From Winogradskyella sp. J14-2 (lineage in GTDB: Bacteria; Bacteroidota; Bacteroidia; Flavobacteriales; Flavobacteriaceae), in assembly GCF_001971725.1 (NCBI RefSeq), contig NZ_CP019388.1, positions 868,001-932,000 on the forward strand: a stretch of DNA of 64,000 nt, in the 5' to 3' direction. This document shows, piece after piece, positions 46,269-54,745 of this stretch (position 1 is the first letter of the stretch; every line of letters begins with the position of its first letter). The notes under the pieces were generated by a model that worked only from the letters and a program-made list of their open reading frames with translations, searched no databases and had not been told where the DNA came from. The translations under genes were made by a program, and so were the position numbers.

Positions 46269-46294
46269 GACGACACAAATTTTTGAGTGTTGCA
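46269..46294 (-). promoter_or_regulatory. ECF-type promoter of the sigma operon
   Basis: On the minus strand TGCAAC (46289-46294), a 16-base spacer and CGTC (46269-46272) match the AAC / CGTC pattern of ECF sigma promoters rather than the housekeeping TAnnTTTG pattern. This suggests that the sigma factor activates its own operon. Confidence 0.55.
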
Positions 46295-46450
46295 AAAAAT
46301 TTCAAAAAAAGTTTGATTTTATAAGATTTGCTTAAAATTCTGCGTTCTGTTCTATAAATTTAGGGAATTGAATTATCTTTATTTTTTAAAACATGTTGAA
46401 GCACATTCAGCACAAATAAATTAGCTAAAAACTGCTTAAGAAAATTCACT

Positions 46451-47014
46451 ATGCTAAAACGCATTCTTATTATTCTGTCAATAATAGCTTTGGGTCTACT
46501 ATTGTATTCTGTTTTTGTTGAAAATATTTTTTCTCCAAGGCTCAGCCCAAAGGATACCGCAAAAATAACCCTAAACGACTTAAAACTTCAAGTAGAGTAC
46601 AACAGGCCATCAAAACGCGAACGTGATATTTTTGGGGCACTTGTCCCTTTTAATAAGGTTTGGAGAACTGGTGCCAACGAAGCTACTACATTTGAAACCA
46701 ATGAAGATTTAATGATTGATGGTATGTTACTAAAAAAAGGTAAATACACGCTTTGGACTGTACCAATGGAAAATTCTTGGAAGGTAATGTTCAACACCAA
46801 ACAGTATCAATGGGGAGTTAATGAAAAAATGGAACCAATGTGGGACCCTAATTACGATGCTATTGAAATTGAAGTCCCTAAGCAAAGTATTGATGAAACT
46901 GTAGAAAAATTCACGATTGCTTTTGATAATAAAACTGGTAACTTAAAGCTTACCATGGCTTGGGATCAGACATTGATTGAAATTCCGATGCAGATCTATC
47001 CACACAAACATTAA
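46451..47014 (+). CDS. DUF2911 family protein
   Basis: 187 residues with an N-terminal membrane anchor or uncleaved signal (RILIILSIIALGLLLYSVF). The core VEYNRPSKRERDIFGALVPFNKVWRTGANEATTF and KYTLWTVPMENSWKVMFN is the DUF2911 signature, common in Bacteroidota and of unknown function. Thirteen bases before meaB, so probably cotranscribed. Confidence 0.87.
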   Translation: MLKRILIILSIIALGLLLYSVFVENIFSPRLSPKDTAKITLNDLKLQVEYNRPSKRERDIFGALVPFNKVWRTGANEATTFETNEDLMIDGMLLKKGKYTLWTVPMENSWKVMFNTKQYQWGVNEKMEPMWDPNYDAIEIEVPKQSIDETVEKFTIAFDNKTGNLKLTMAWDQTLIEIPMQIYPHKH

Positions 47015-47026
47015 CAATGCTAAACT

Positions 47027-48112
47027 GTGGCAAAAAAGGATGAAACATATAAATCTGCTTTACACGAGCAAGATGGTATAGAACCACCTAAAATTCTAAG
47101 TACTAATTCTGCAAACTTTATAAAAGCTAAACGCAAAAAGCAACCTTCGGTTGAGGATTTAGTAAAAGGAATTACCTCAGGAAATATTACAGATTTAAGT
47201 AGAGCCATCACTTTGGTAGAAAGTACTAACCAGATGCATACCCAAAAGGCTCACAACATTATTACTGCTTGTTTACCTTATGCTAACCAATCTGTAAGAA
47301 TTGGTATTACTGGAGTTCCTGGTGTTGGTAAGAGTACATTTATTGAGGCTTTTGGTAGTTATCTAACAAGCATTGGCAGAAAAGTGGCTGTACTTGCTGT
47401 TGACCCAAGTAGTAGCCTAAGTAAAGGTAGTATTCTTGGTGATAAAACCAGAATGGAAGATTTGGTAAAAGACAAAAACGCTTTTATTAGACCTTCTCCC
47501 TCTGGAGATTCGCTTGGTGGTGTGGCCAGAAAAACCAGAGAAACTATAATCCTTTGTGAAGCCGCTGGATTTGATACTATTATTATAGAAACTGTTGGTG
47601 TTGGACAAAGTGAAACTGCTGTGCATAGTATGGTAGATTTCTTTTTGTTATTAAAGCTTGCAGGTGCTGGCGATGAACTTCAAGGCATAAAACGAGGCAT
47701 TATAGAAATGGCTGACGCTATTGTTATCAATAAAGCTGATGGAGATAATCTAAAAGCTGCAAAATCTGCTAAAGTAGAATTTAATAGAGCCTTGCATTTG
47801 TATCCTGAAAAAGCGTCTGGCTGGTCACCAAAAGTATCACTTTGCAGCGCTCTAAAACAAGAAGGCATTTCTGAAGTTTGGGAATTAATACAAGAGTACT
47901 TGAAAACCACGTCTACCAATCATTATTTTGAACACAACAGAAATAATCAAAACAAATTCTGGTTACTTCAAACCATCGAGGAACGTCTTAAATCTGACTT
48001 CTACAAATCTGAAAATATTAAAAAGGAGCTTCCTGCTCAAATTAAACTCGTAGAGGAAGGAAAAACTACCCCTTTTGCTGCTGCTGAGTATTTACTCAAT
48101 CTGTCAATTTAG
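47027..48112 (+). CDS. meaB: Methylmalonyl-CoA mutase-associated GTPase MeaB
   Basis: G3E GTPase that protects and reloads adenosylcobalamin-dependent methylmalonyl-CoA mutase. 361 residues, GTG start. G1 GITGVPGVGKSTFIEAFG, VLAVDPSSSLSKGSILGDKTRM, FIRPSPSGDSLGGVARKT and IIETVGVGQSE are all hallmarks of the ArgK/MeaB family; VINKADGDN gives the base-recognition NKxD. The mutase genes are not in the window; the cofactor adenosyltransferase is at 36291. Confidence 0.95.
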   Translation: MAKKDETYKSALHEQDGIEPPKILSTNSANFIKAKRKKQPSVEDLVKGITSGNITDLSRAITLVESTNQMHTQKAHNIITACLPYANQSVRIGITGVPGVGKSTFIEAFGSYLTSIGRKVAVLAVDPSSSLSKGSILGDKTRMEDLVKDKNAFIRPSPSGDSLGGVARKTRETIILCEAAGFDTIIIETVGVGQSETAVHSMVDFFLLLKLAGAGDELQGIKRGIIEMADAIVINKADGDNLKAAKSAKVEFNRALHLYPEKASGWSPKVSLCSALKQEGISEVWELIQEYLKTTSTNHYFEHNRNNQNKFWLLQTIEERLKSDFYKSENIKKELPAQIKLVEEGKTTPFAAAEYLLNLSI

Positions 48113-48162
48113 TTCAATTTACCTTAAACCATCAAGGTTTTCTCCGTAATACTAAAAAAGCA

Positions 48163-48170
48163 TACTTTTG
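48163..48170 (+). promoter_or_regulatory. Likely -7 box before the GT2 gene
   Basis: TACTTTTG fits TAnnTTTG. The -33 side is only partly matched (TTTT near 48137). The possible TTG start at 48168 would lie inside this box, which supports the ATG at 48192 as the translation start. Confidence 0.45.
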
Positions 48171-48191
48171 TGCCAGAAATTGTATCCATAC

Positions 48192-48908
48192 ATGAATTAC
48201 AAATTAACCATCATAATACCTGTTTATAATGAAGAGGATAATCTAGAACGTGTTGAAACAGAGCTTTCAAACTATTTAAAGATTGCTTCTGTACCAACAT
48301 GTATTTTATTTGTAAATGATGGTTCTAAGGACAATAGTCAAGCTATGATTGAGGCTATTTGCGATCGTAATGACGCTTTTGACTATGTACTTTTTAAAGG
48401 AAACCGCGGTTTAAGTGCTGCTATAAAAGCTGGCTTTGATTATGCTGAAACTGAACTTGTTGGTTATATTGATTCAGACTTACAAACCTCTCCAGAGGAT
48501 TTTAATTTATTATTAGATCATATTAATGACAACGAATTAGTAACTGGTGTACGTGCCGATCGCAAGGATTCTTTTGTTAAGAATATGTCTTCCAAGATTG
48601 CTAATGGCATTAGACGTGCGTTTACCAAAGATGGTATGGATGATACAGGTTGTCCTCTTAAAATCATTAAAACTGACTATGCCAAACGTATTCCAATGTT
48701 TAGAGGTTTACATCGTTTTTTACCTGCAATGATTATGCTGCAGAATGGCAGAGTTACCCAAATACCTGTTCGTCATTTTCCAAGGATAGCTGGTACCGCA
48801 AAATTTGGACTTTGGAATCGTCTTCTTGGACCATTAATGGATTGCTTTGCCTATTTATGGATGAAGAAAAAGTACATTAATTATGATGTTGCTAAAACCA
48901 GCAAATGA
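48192..48908 (+). CDS. Polyprenyl-phosphate-sugar synthase-like glycosyltransferase (GT2, DPM1 type)
   Basis: 238 residues from the ATG at 48192 (MNYKLTIIIPVYNEEDNLER). GT2 motifs: CILFVNDGSKDNSQAMI, GNRGLSAAIKAGFDYAETE, VGYIDSDLQTSPEDF (DxD), then DTGCPLKIIKTDYAKR and HRFLPAMIMLQNGRVTQIPVRHFPR, the usual dolichyl/undecaprenyl-phosphate sugar synthase pattern. No C-terminal membrane segments. It should charge a polyprenyl phosphate with a sugar for the ArnT-like enzyme two genes downstream. Confidence 0.9.
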   Translation: MNYKLTIIIPVYNEEDNLERVETELSNYLKIASVPTCILFVNDGSKDNSQAMIEAICDRNDAFDYVLFKGNRGLSAAIKAGFDYAETELVGYIDSDLQTSPEDFNLLLDHINDNELVTGVRADRKDSFVKNMSSKIANGIRRAFTKDGMDDTGCPLKIIKTDYAKRIPMFRGLHRFLPAMIMLQNGRVTQIPVRHFPRIAGTAKFGLWNRLLGPLMDCFAYLWMKKKYINYDVAKTSK

Positions 48909-48993
48909 AACATCAACAATTAATTATTAATCACTAATAGAAATGATAATAAGATGTTCCATGTGTCCATTAAAAGGCAATAGATATTAATAC

Positions 48994-49617
48994 ATGAAAG
49001 ACTGGATCATTTATAGCATAGGATTTTTTGCGCAGATACTGTTCTCGTCTAGATTGCTCATTCAATGGGTAACTTCAGAAAAACAACGCAAGGTTATTAC
49101 TCCTACGACGTTCTGGACATTAAGCCTAATGGCGTCATTCTTGTTATTTATTTATGGATACTTACGCTTAGATTTTGCTATAATGCTTGGTCAGAGTTTA
49201 ACATACTTTATTTATATCAGAAACTTACAGCTACAAGGTCAATGGCAAAAGTTTCCTAAGCTGGTTCAGATATTATTATTTATTGTTCCGGTTCTTATTG
49301 TAATTTTCTATTACAATAACAATAAGATTGATATTGAGCTTCTATTTAAAAACGAAGCCATACCAACATGGTTGCTTATTTTAGGTATTGTAGCTCAAGT
49401 GATTTTTACGCTGCGTTTTGTATACCAATGGATTCATGCAGAACGACATAAAGAATCATCTTTACCCATGGGATTTTGGGTACTGAGTTTAATCGGCGCT
49501 TCTTTAATTTTAACTTATGCTATCATAAGACAAGATCCTGTCTTATTTGTTGGTCATCTCTTTGGTATGATCATTTATGCAAGAAACGCTTATCTTATTA
49601 GACAAACCAATGATTAA
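48994..49617 (+). CDS. Tandem LAB_N-domain membrane protein
   Basis: 207 residues with two copies of the lipid-A-disaccharide-synthase N-terminal-like (LAB_N) domain: about 5-80 (FFAQILFSSRLLIQWVTSEK, FWTLSLMASFLLFIYGYLR) and 126-204 (IVAQVIFTLRFVYQWIHAER, FWVLSLIGASLILTYAIIR). Each copy has three membrane segments. It is not fused to a LpxB catalytic domain. In other bacteria LAB_N proteins sit with GT2 and ArnT genes, as here. The ArnT-like gene overlaps its end by eight bases. Confidence 0.88.
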   Translation: MKDWIIYSIGFFAQILFSSRLLIQWVTSEKQRKVITPTTFWTLSLMASFLLFIYGYLRLDFAIMLGQSLTYFIYIRNLQLQGQWQKFPKLVQILLFIVPVLIVIFYYNNNKIDIELLFKNEAIPTWLLILGIVAQVIFTLRFVYQWIHAERHKESSLPMGFWVLSLIGASLILTYAIIRQDPVLFVGHLFGMIIYARNAYLIRQTND

Positions 49618-51229
49618 GCTCATAGAAAAATACCCTATTGTTAGCCTTTTACTCTTTGTGGTAATTATGCTTGGCTTTACTATAGATGCAATTCCTGTGA
49701 CGATAATGGAAGCTCGAAATTTTATTTCGGCAAGAGAAATGCTTACGGATAATAATTGGATTTTAACCACAATGAATGGGGAAGCACGCTACCAAAAACC
49801 ACCTTTACCAACTTGGATAACGGCTTTTTTTGGTATGCTCTTCGGTATAAAATCTGTCCTTGCTTTACGTTGGCCAGCCCTTTTATTCATGGCAAGCATT
49901 GGTATTTCTACATATTTGATTTCAAAACAATTAAAACTTACCAAATCACATAGTCTTATCAATGGTTTTATTGTGTTGAGCTCATTCTATGTTATTGGTA
50001 TTACCGTTGAAGCACCTTGGGATATTTACGCTCATGGTTTTATGCTTATGGCTTTATTCCAACTCTTTATTATGCTGAAGCATCAAAAAACAAACATTAT
50101 AAATAGCCTTCTGTTTGTGTTGTTTATAGCTGGTTCTGTACTCTCTAAAGGTCCAGTTTCTTTATATGTGTTGTTTTTATCTTTTGTGGTTGCTTATGGT
50201 ATAGCATTTAGATTAAAAGGGAATATTTTACACTTTTTAAAGCTTATTAGCCTTTTAATTTTTGGAATTGTCATTGGTGGCTGGTGGTACATGCATGTTC
50301 GTATTGCAGATCCTGAAACATTTGCAGCTATAGCAGTTAAGGAAACAACTAATTGGAGCAGCTATAATGTAAGACCCTTTTATTATTACTGGAGCTTTTT
50401 TGTACAGAGTGGATTGTGGACCGTTCCAGCATTTATAAGTTTATTATACCCTTATTTAAAGTCGCGCGTGTCTCATCTCAAAGCCTATCGTTTTAGTTTT
50501 TTCTGGACGCTTATTGCTGTGATTTTATTGTCTGTAATTCCTGAAAAAAAATCACGCTACCTCATGCCAGTTTTAATTCCTCTGGCTATTAATATTGGAT
50601 TTTATATTGCGTATTTAATCAGAGAATTTAAAAACCTAAAGGATAAACGCGAAACCTATCCTGTGTACTTTCACTTTGGACTGATAGGATTAATTGGCAT
50701 TTTGTTTTGGATGTCTGAATTCTTTAAAGATTCTTTTATTTTTAGTGATTATGCCGTTAGGTATTTTATCACTTCTATCGTACTTATTAGTATTGGTGTT
50801 TTCATCATTCAAAATTTAAAGAAAAAAGATATTAAAACGGTGTTCTATTTATGCTTAGCTATGATGGTTAGTATTGGATTTTTCGCTCTACCCTTAGCAA
50901 ATTCAAATGTTAAAGATGACAACAAACCTATTTCAGAATTACAAGACAAGGCCATTGATTTATATCATTTAGACTATGTTGCTCCTGAAATGATTTATAA
51001 TTATGGTGATAAAATTCCGAGTATTAAAGCAGAAGAAGGCTATCACATACCAATTGAAAAAACATTTTATTTATTAACAAGAACCCATCAACCAGATACG
51101 ATTGAAGTCCTTTCAAAATTATATAAAATGGAATTTATAGATACGTATGACCTTAATCGTGCTTCCAAGGATTCTAGAGCCTATAATGAGCGATTAGTTA
51201 ATCAGTTATACAAACTTACTCTAAAATAA
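49610..51229 (+). CDS. ArnT/PMT-like membrane glycosyltransferase (GT39/GT83 superfamily)
   Basis: 539 residues from the ATG at 49610; a longer frame from 49577 exists, but MIKLIEKYPIVSLLLFVVIM is the natural start. About 11-12 membrane segments. The first periplasmic loop has TIMEARNFISAREMLTDNNWILTTMNGEARYQKPPLPTWITAFFG, with the catalytic acidic residue and K-P-P-L motif of ArnT-like enzymes that transfer a sugar from a polyprenyl phosphate to lipid A or protein. The C-terminal periplasmic part (about 450-539) is unassigned. Confidence 0.88.
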   Translation: MIKLIEKYPIVSLLLFVVIMLGFTIDAIPVTIMEARNFISAREMLTDNNWILTTMNGEARYQKPPLPTWITAFFGMLFGIKSVLALRWPALLFMASIGISTYLISKQLKLTKSHSLINGFIVLSSFYVIGITVEAPWDIYAHGFMLMALFQLFIMLKHQKTNIINSLLFVLFIAGSVLSKGPVSLYVLFLSFVVAYGIAFRLKGNILHFLKLISLLIFGIVIGGWWYMHVRIADPETFAAIAVKETTNWSSYNVRPFYYYWSFFVQSGLWTVPAFISLLYPYLKSRVSHLKAYRFSFFWTLIAVILLSVIPEKKSRYLMPVLIPLAINIGFYIAYLIREFKNLKDKRETYPVYFHFGLIGLIGILFWMSEFFKDSFIFSDYAVRYFITSIVLISIGVFIIQNLKKKDIKTVFYLCLAMMVSIGFFALPLANSNVKDDNKPISELQDKAIDLYHLDYVAPEMIYNYGDKIPSIKAEEGYHIPIEKTFYLLTRTHQPDTIEVLSKLYKMEFIDTYDLNRASKDSRAYNERLVNQLYKLTLK

Positions 51230-51240
51230 TAATTCTCTAT

Positions 51241-51353
51241 TCTCGATATAGTTTTTTTTAACTTCGACAAGCGCAGTCATAAAAACCACTCGAACTGACA
51301 AATTATTATTCAATCGTCAGTTCGAGTTTTTCTTCGGAAAAAATATCGAGAAC
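51241..51353. repeat. Dispersed palindromic repeat, rearranged copy
   Basis: Contains CTCGATAT, ACTTCGACAAGCGCAG, CACTCGAACTGAC, GTCAGTTCGAGT and TATCGAGAAC, the building blocks of the element family but in a different order. Lies between convergent genes. Confidence 0.7.
51283..51331. terminator. Repeat-derived bidirectional terminator
   Basis: ACTCGAACTGAC (51288-51299) and GTCAGTTCGAGT (51316-51327) form a perfect 12-base stem with a 16-base loop, flanked by AAAAA on the left and TTTTT on the right, between two convergent genes. Confidence 0.55.
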
Positions 51354-51366
51354 AAGGTTTAATAAT

Positions 51367-51933
51367 TTAATTGAATCGCTTAAGGATATAGGTATTCAGC
51401 TTATAAAAACCAAAGCCAGCTAAAGCACCAAAAGTCATTCCTGCTAAAATATCTATCGGAAAGTGCACTCCAACATAAATACGACTGTAAGCCACTAAAA
51501 ACGCCCAAAACAACAGAATAAATATGAGGTTTTTAAAGTAAGGTCGCAAAACTAAGCCACCAAAAACAGCTGCTGCCATGGAGTTAGATGCATGACCAGA
51601 GAAAAAACTACGGTTGCTACTGCATCGTTCTGCTATAAACCGTATGCTATCCTTTATTTCATCGCAAGCACAAGGTCTAAATCGCAATACTGTACGTTTT
51701 ACCAAATTAGTAGTCTGATCTGTAAATAATATCATTAAAGCAATGACCACTATGATTACCAACAAGGATTTCCAACCCAGTTTTCTATAGATTAAAAACA
51801 GTAGTAAGGCATATAGAGGCGCAAAAGTAAACTCATGCGTTATGGCCAGCCACATGCCATCCCAAGTAGGTGAACCTAGGCCATTGAGATATACAAAAAG
51901 TTCGGTATCTAAGTCTAAAAGTTTGTCTAGCAT
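51367..51933 (-). CDS. PAP2-family membrane phosphatase
   Basis: 188 residues, five to six membrane segments. The three phosphatase motifs are present: KRTVLRFRPC (K-x6-RP), SFFSGHASNSM (xSGH) and SRIYVGVHFPIDILAG (SR-x5-H-x3-D). Likely substrates are undecaprenyl pyrophosphate or another lipid phosphate. It overlaps the small gene upstream by one base. Confidence 0.9.
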   Translation of the reverse strand: MLDKLLDLDTELFVYLNGLGSPTWDGMWLAITHEFTFAPLYALLLFLIYRKLGWKSLLVIIVVIALMILFTDQTTNLVKRTVLRFRPCACDEIKDSIRFIAERCSSNRSFFSGHASNSMAAAVFGGLVLRPYFKNLIFILLFWAFLVAYSRIYVGVHFPIDILAGMTFGALAGFGFYKLNTYILKRFN

Positions 51934-52163
51934 TAGTTGTCGTCGTAACGTGCTACTTCCCTATCGTAGAACTCAGTAGCCTGCATTATATAATTTTCCA
52001 TTTCGGTTTCGAGTTCTTTTTGATCGTGCTGATCGAATTCTTCAAACCACTCTACCTCATCATTTTCAAGATTGATGATAAATCTCGGAAACTCAGTATG
52101 AATAACGAATATAGCATCTGGATAATCTGTGTTATCGCCTAAGATGAATTTTGGTAATTCCAT
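51933..52163 (-). CDS. Small conserved hypothetical acidic protein
   Basis: 76 residues, highly acidic, no signal peptide or membrane helix (KFILGDNTDYPDAIFVIHTE, then FPRFIINLENDEVEWFEEFD). Resembles short hypothetical proteins of flavobacteria; no function recognised. Translational coupling to the PAP2 gene (one-base overlap) supports that it is real. A TATTTTTG -7 box lies 27 bases upstream. Confidence 0.75.
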   Translation of the reverse strand: MELPKFILGDNTDYPDAIFVIHTEFPRFIINLENDEVEWFEEFDQHDQKELETEMENYIMQATEFYDREVARYDDN

Positions 52164-52189
52164 TGGTTAAAAGTTTGAATTTTGAAGGA

Positions 52190-52197
52190 CAAAAATA
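52190..52197 (-). promoter_or_regulatory. Possible -7 box for the 76-aa protein and PAP2 gene
   Basis: Minus-strand TATTTTTG is an exact TAnnTTTG match at 27 bases from the start codon; no TTG is found at the usual upstream distance. Confidence 0.4.
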
Positions 52198-52265
52198 CAA
52201 ATTTAGTGATGAGTTCTTCATACTATTTTTTGCTTTGTCATTTCTAGTAACTTATTACGCTTATG

Positions 52266-52606
52266 ACTTCTCGATACAATCCTTCATACTTCAGGACCAC
52301 TCGAAGTGTCGCAATGCATAAAAATAAAACCTCAACCGTCAGTTCGAGTGAATTTTATGACGATAGGAATAAAATTAGTACTTCGACAAGCTCAGCAGAA
52401 CTATCGAGAACTATTTTGGTAACTCAACTTCTCGATACAATCCTTCATACTTCAGGATCACTCGAAGTGACGTAAACAACAAAGTTGAACCTCTATCGTC
52501 AGTTCGAGTGATTTGTGAGTATGCGAGCAAATAGTATCGAGAACTATTTAGACAACAAAACTTCTCGATACAATCCTTCATACTTCAGGATCACTCGAAG
52601 TGACGT
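52266..52606. repeat. Cluster of three palindromic repeat copies filling the 450-base gap
   Basis: The gap 52164-52613 holds one half copy (52266-52311) and two full copies (52321-52473 and 52498-52606). Full copies share the order GTCAGTTCGAGTG, TATCGAGAAC, TTCTCGATACAATCCTTCAT and CACTCGAAGTGACGT, i.e. nested outer and inner inverted arms. A short open frame across this region (52263-52475) is a by-product of the repeats. No gene is seen here. Confidence 0.88.
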
Positions 52607-52613
52607 ATACGAG

Positions 52614-53993
52614 TTATTTAGCTTGTTGCGAAATCAACTTCTTCGTCAAAAAATTAAAACGAATAAAGAGCAATAAAGCCGCAGCACTTAAGCCAGCTAA
52701 TAAGCCCAACCAAATTCCCAAACTGCCATAGGCGTCTTCTTTGCCTAAATAGTAACTAATCGGAAACCCAATCACCCAATACGAAATAAAAGTAATGATG
52801 GTAGGAATCTTAACGTCTTGCAAACCACGAAGTGCTCCAAGTGCAATAACTTGCAGACTATCACTAATCTGAAACACTGCCGAAGCCAATAATAAAGTCG
52901 CTGCGATTTTAACCACCTCAGCGGTGTCCATGGCATTGGCTGGATCGTCTAAATCCACATACAACTCCGGTAACGCTTTATGAAAAATCACAAACAACAA
53001 CGCGAAAATGACAGCGAATATAAACCCAACAAAAAAGATAGATTCTGCAATACGTTTTAGGTTTTTGTAATCCTTTAATCCTTTTTGATTACCAACACGC
53101 ACCATAGCGGCAACACTCAAGCCCATAGCCACCATAAAAGTCATGGATGATAAGTTAAGTGCAATCTGGTTGGCAGCCTGTGCATTTTTACCCAACAATC
53201 CACTGAGCCAAATTGCTGCTGTAAAAATAGCCACCTCAAAAAACATCTGCATCGCACTAGGCAACCCTAAGTTGGTGAGCTTTTTTAGAGGTTGTTTACT
53301 GAGTTTAAAGAATTTTATATTGGTCACATACGCTCTAGATCTGTGACGTTTTGCCAACAGCCACCACAAGAAAAACAACATCGTAAAACGCGATACTAAA
53401 GTACCAACAGCAGCACCAACAATACCCATTTGCGGAAACCCAAATTTTCCAAAAATAAGCACGTAGTTAATAGCGACGTTGAGAATATTAGCCACCAACG
53501 TAGCATACATAGGGTATTTGGTTAAGGACATGCCGTCGCTAAACTGCTTAAATGCCTGAAACACGATAAGCGGCACCAAAGAAAAAGCTACCAAATCTAA
53601 ATACGGAATAGCGAGTTCTACCACTTCTGCTGGCTGATCCATAACATACATTAAGGGCTTGGACAGTAAAGTGACTAAAAACAACAAAACACCCAGTACC
53701 GTACATAAGAAAAACCCATGCTTAAAAGCCGATTTCCCTTTCACGAAGTTTTGCTCTGTATCTGCCTCTGCTACCAAAGGTGTTATGGCTGTAGAAAAGC
53801 CAATACCCAAAGACATGGCAATAAAAATAAAGCTATTACCCAAAGACACAGCTGCCAACTCAGCCGAGCCCAATTGCCCAACCATCACATTATCTACAAA
53901 GCTCACAAAGGTATGCCCAAGCATGCCTAACATTACTGGTGATGCCAGTTTTAGGTTGTATTGAAATTCTTTAGTGTAGTTGCTTAAAACCAT
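52614..53993 (-). CDS. MATE family efflux transporter (NorM type)
   Basis: 459 residues, 12 membrane segments in two six-helix halves. LKLASPVMLGMLGHTFVSFVDNVMVGQLGSAELAAVSLGNS is the typical N-terminal MATE sequence, repeated in variant form at PLKKLTNLGLPSAMQMFFEVAIFTAA. Exports cationic drugs or metabolites in exchange for Na+ or H+. Stands alone between repeat-filled gaps. Confidence 0.93.
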   Translation of the reverse strand: MVLSNYTKEFQYNLKLASPVMLGMLGHTFVSFVDNVMVGQLGSAELAAVSLGNSFIFIAMSLGIGFSTAITPLVAEADTEQNFVKGKSAFKHGFFLCTVLGVLLFLVTLLSKPLMYVMDQPAEVVELAIPYLDLVAFSLVPLIVFQAFKQFSDGMSLTKYPMYATLVANILNVAINYVLIFGKFGFPQMGIVGAAVGTLVSRFTMLFFLWWLLAKRHRSRAYVTNIKFFKLSKQPLKKLTNLGLPSAMQMFFEVAIFTAAIWLSGLLGKNAQAANQIALNLSSMTFMVAMGLSVAAMVRVGNQKGLKDYKNLKRIAESIFFVGFIFAVIFALLFVIFHKALPELYVDLDDPANAMDTAEVVKIAATLLLASAVFQISDSLQVIALGALRGLQDVKIPTIITFISYWVIGFPISYYLGKEDAYGSLGIWLGLLAGLSAAALLLFIRFNFLTKKLISQQAK

Positions 53994-54091
53994 GCCGCGA
54001 AGGTAGTGGTTTTGGGTTTAGGTTTTAGAGTTTATTTTTTACTCGAATATAAATTAAATAACTAGTTACAAACGAGCGCTAGCAAGGGTTT

Positions 54092-54613
54092 TTATTTAAT
54101 TTTTTCTTTCACAAATGATATTACATTTTTAAACTCTATTTCTCCAATCTCTGATTTTCCAATAACCACAATATCACCTTGTTCTTTGTTTCTCATTAAA
54201 AGCAAATTTGATTTTACGATTTTATATTCTTGGAAATTATTCCATTCAGTTTTGGTTTCGGAAAAGTCATCAGTAAAAACTAAACAGTCCTTGTTAAATT
54301 CAAAAATGCCGTATTTTGGAATTTCATTTTCTTTATCTATTAATGCCTTTATACGACTCATATAGTCGTTTTTTAAATTATGATACTTCTTATTATAAGT
54401 GTAAAAATTGTAGAATGAAAAAAGAGAGAAAGCAAGGAATAAAAAACCTAAATTACCTTTTCCAATAATTATGAAAATACCTAAGCATATAAAAATTATA
54501 AACCAAAATAGTGCCTCTTTACTTTTCCTATAAGAATCAGAGAAGACATAAGGAAATGTTATTTTGGTTTGCAGATAATAAAGTTCTAAGTCAAAAGGTA
54601 TTTCGTATCTCAA
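54092..54613 (-). CDS. YcxB-like hypothetical membrane protein
   Basis: 173 residues with two adjacent membrane helices (FWFIIFICLGIFIIIG and NLGFLFLAFSLFSFY) and a C-terminal soluble domain ending KYGIFEFNKDCLVFTDDFSETKTEWNNFQEYKIVKSNLLLM, which fits the YcxB-like domain. The start used is a TTG; no ATG lies upstream in frame, so the start is uncertain. Function unknown. Confidence 0.7.
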   Translation of the reverse strand: MRYEIPFDLELYYLQTKITFPYVFSDSYRKSKEALFWFIIFICLGIFIIIGKGNLGFLFLAFSLFSFYNFYTYNKKYHNLKNDYMSRIKALIDKENEIPKYGIFEFNKDCLVFTDDFSETKTEWNNFQEYKIVKSNLLLMRNKEQGDIVVIGKSEIGEIEFKNVISFVKEKIK

Positions 54614-54745
54614 TTGATTTTTTTTAATGAGTTCAGTTGATTTATTAAGTTTCTTTCAATTACTTGTATCCATCGATAAGCAAAGTTCTTTTTTTTTAAA
54701 CAACAAGTCAATACGTAACGTTGCATATTTTTCAATACAATTTTA

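Noticed and set aside
48168..48191. TTG start giving a longer DPM1-like protein
   Set aside because: The extra residues do not match the family and the TTG lies within a TACTTTTG promoter box; the ATG at 48192 gives the normal N-terminus.
52263..52475. 70-residue open frame between the small acidic protein and the MATE gene
   Set aside because: It runs through two palindromic repeat copies and its sequence is a translation of the repeat arms; no start signal or family resemblance.
53659..53964. Antisense open frames over the MATE, SecA and NPD genes
   Set aside because: They lie opposite strongly supported genes and show no family motif or upstream signal.
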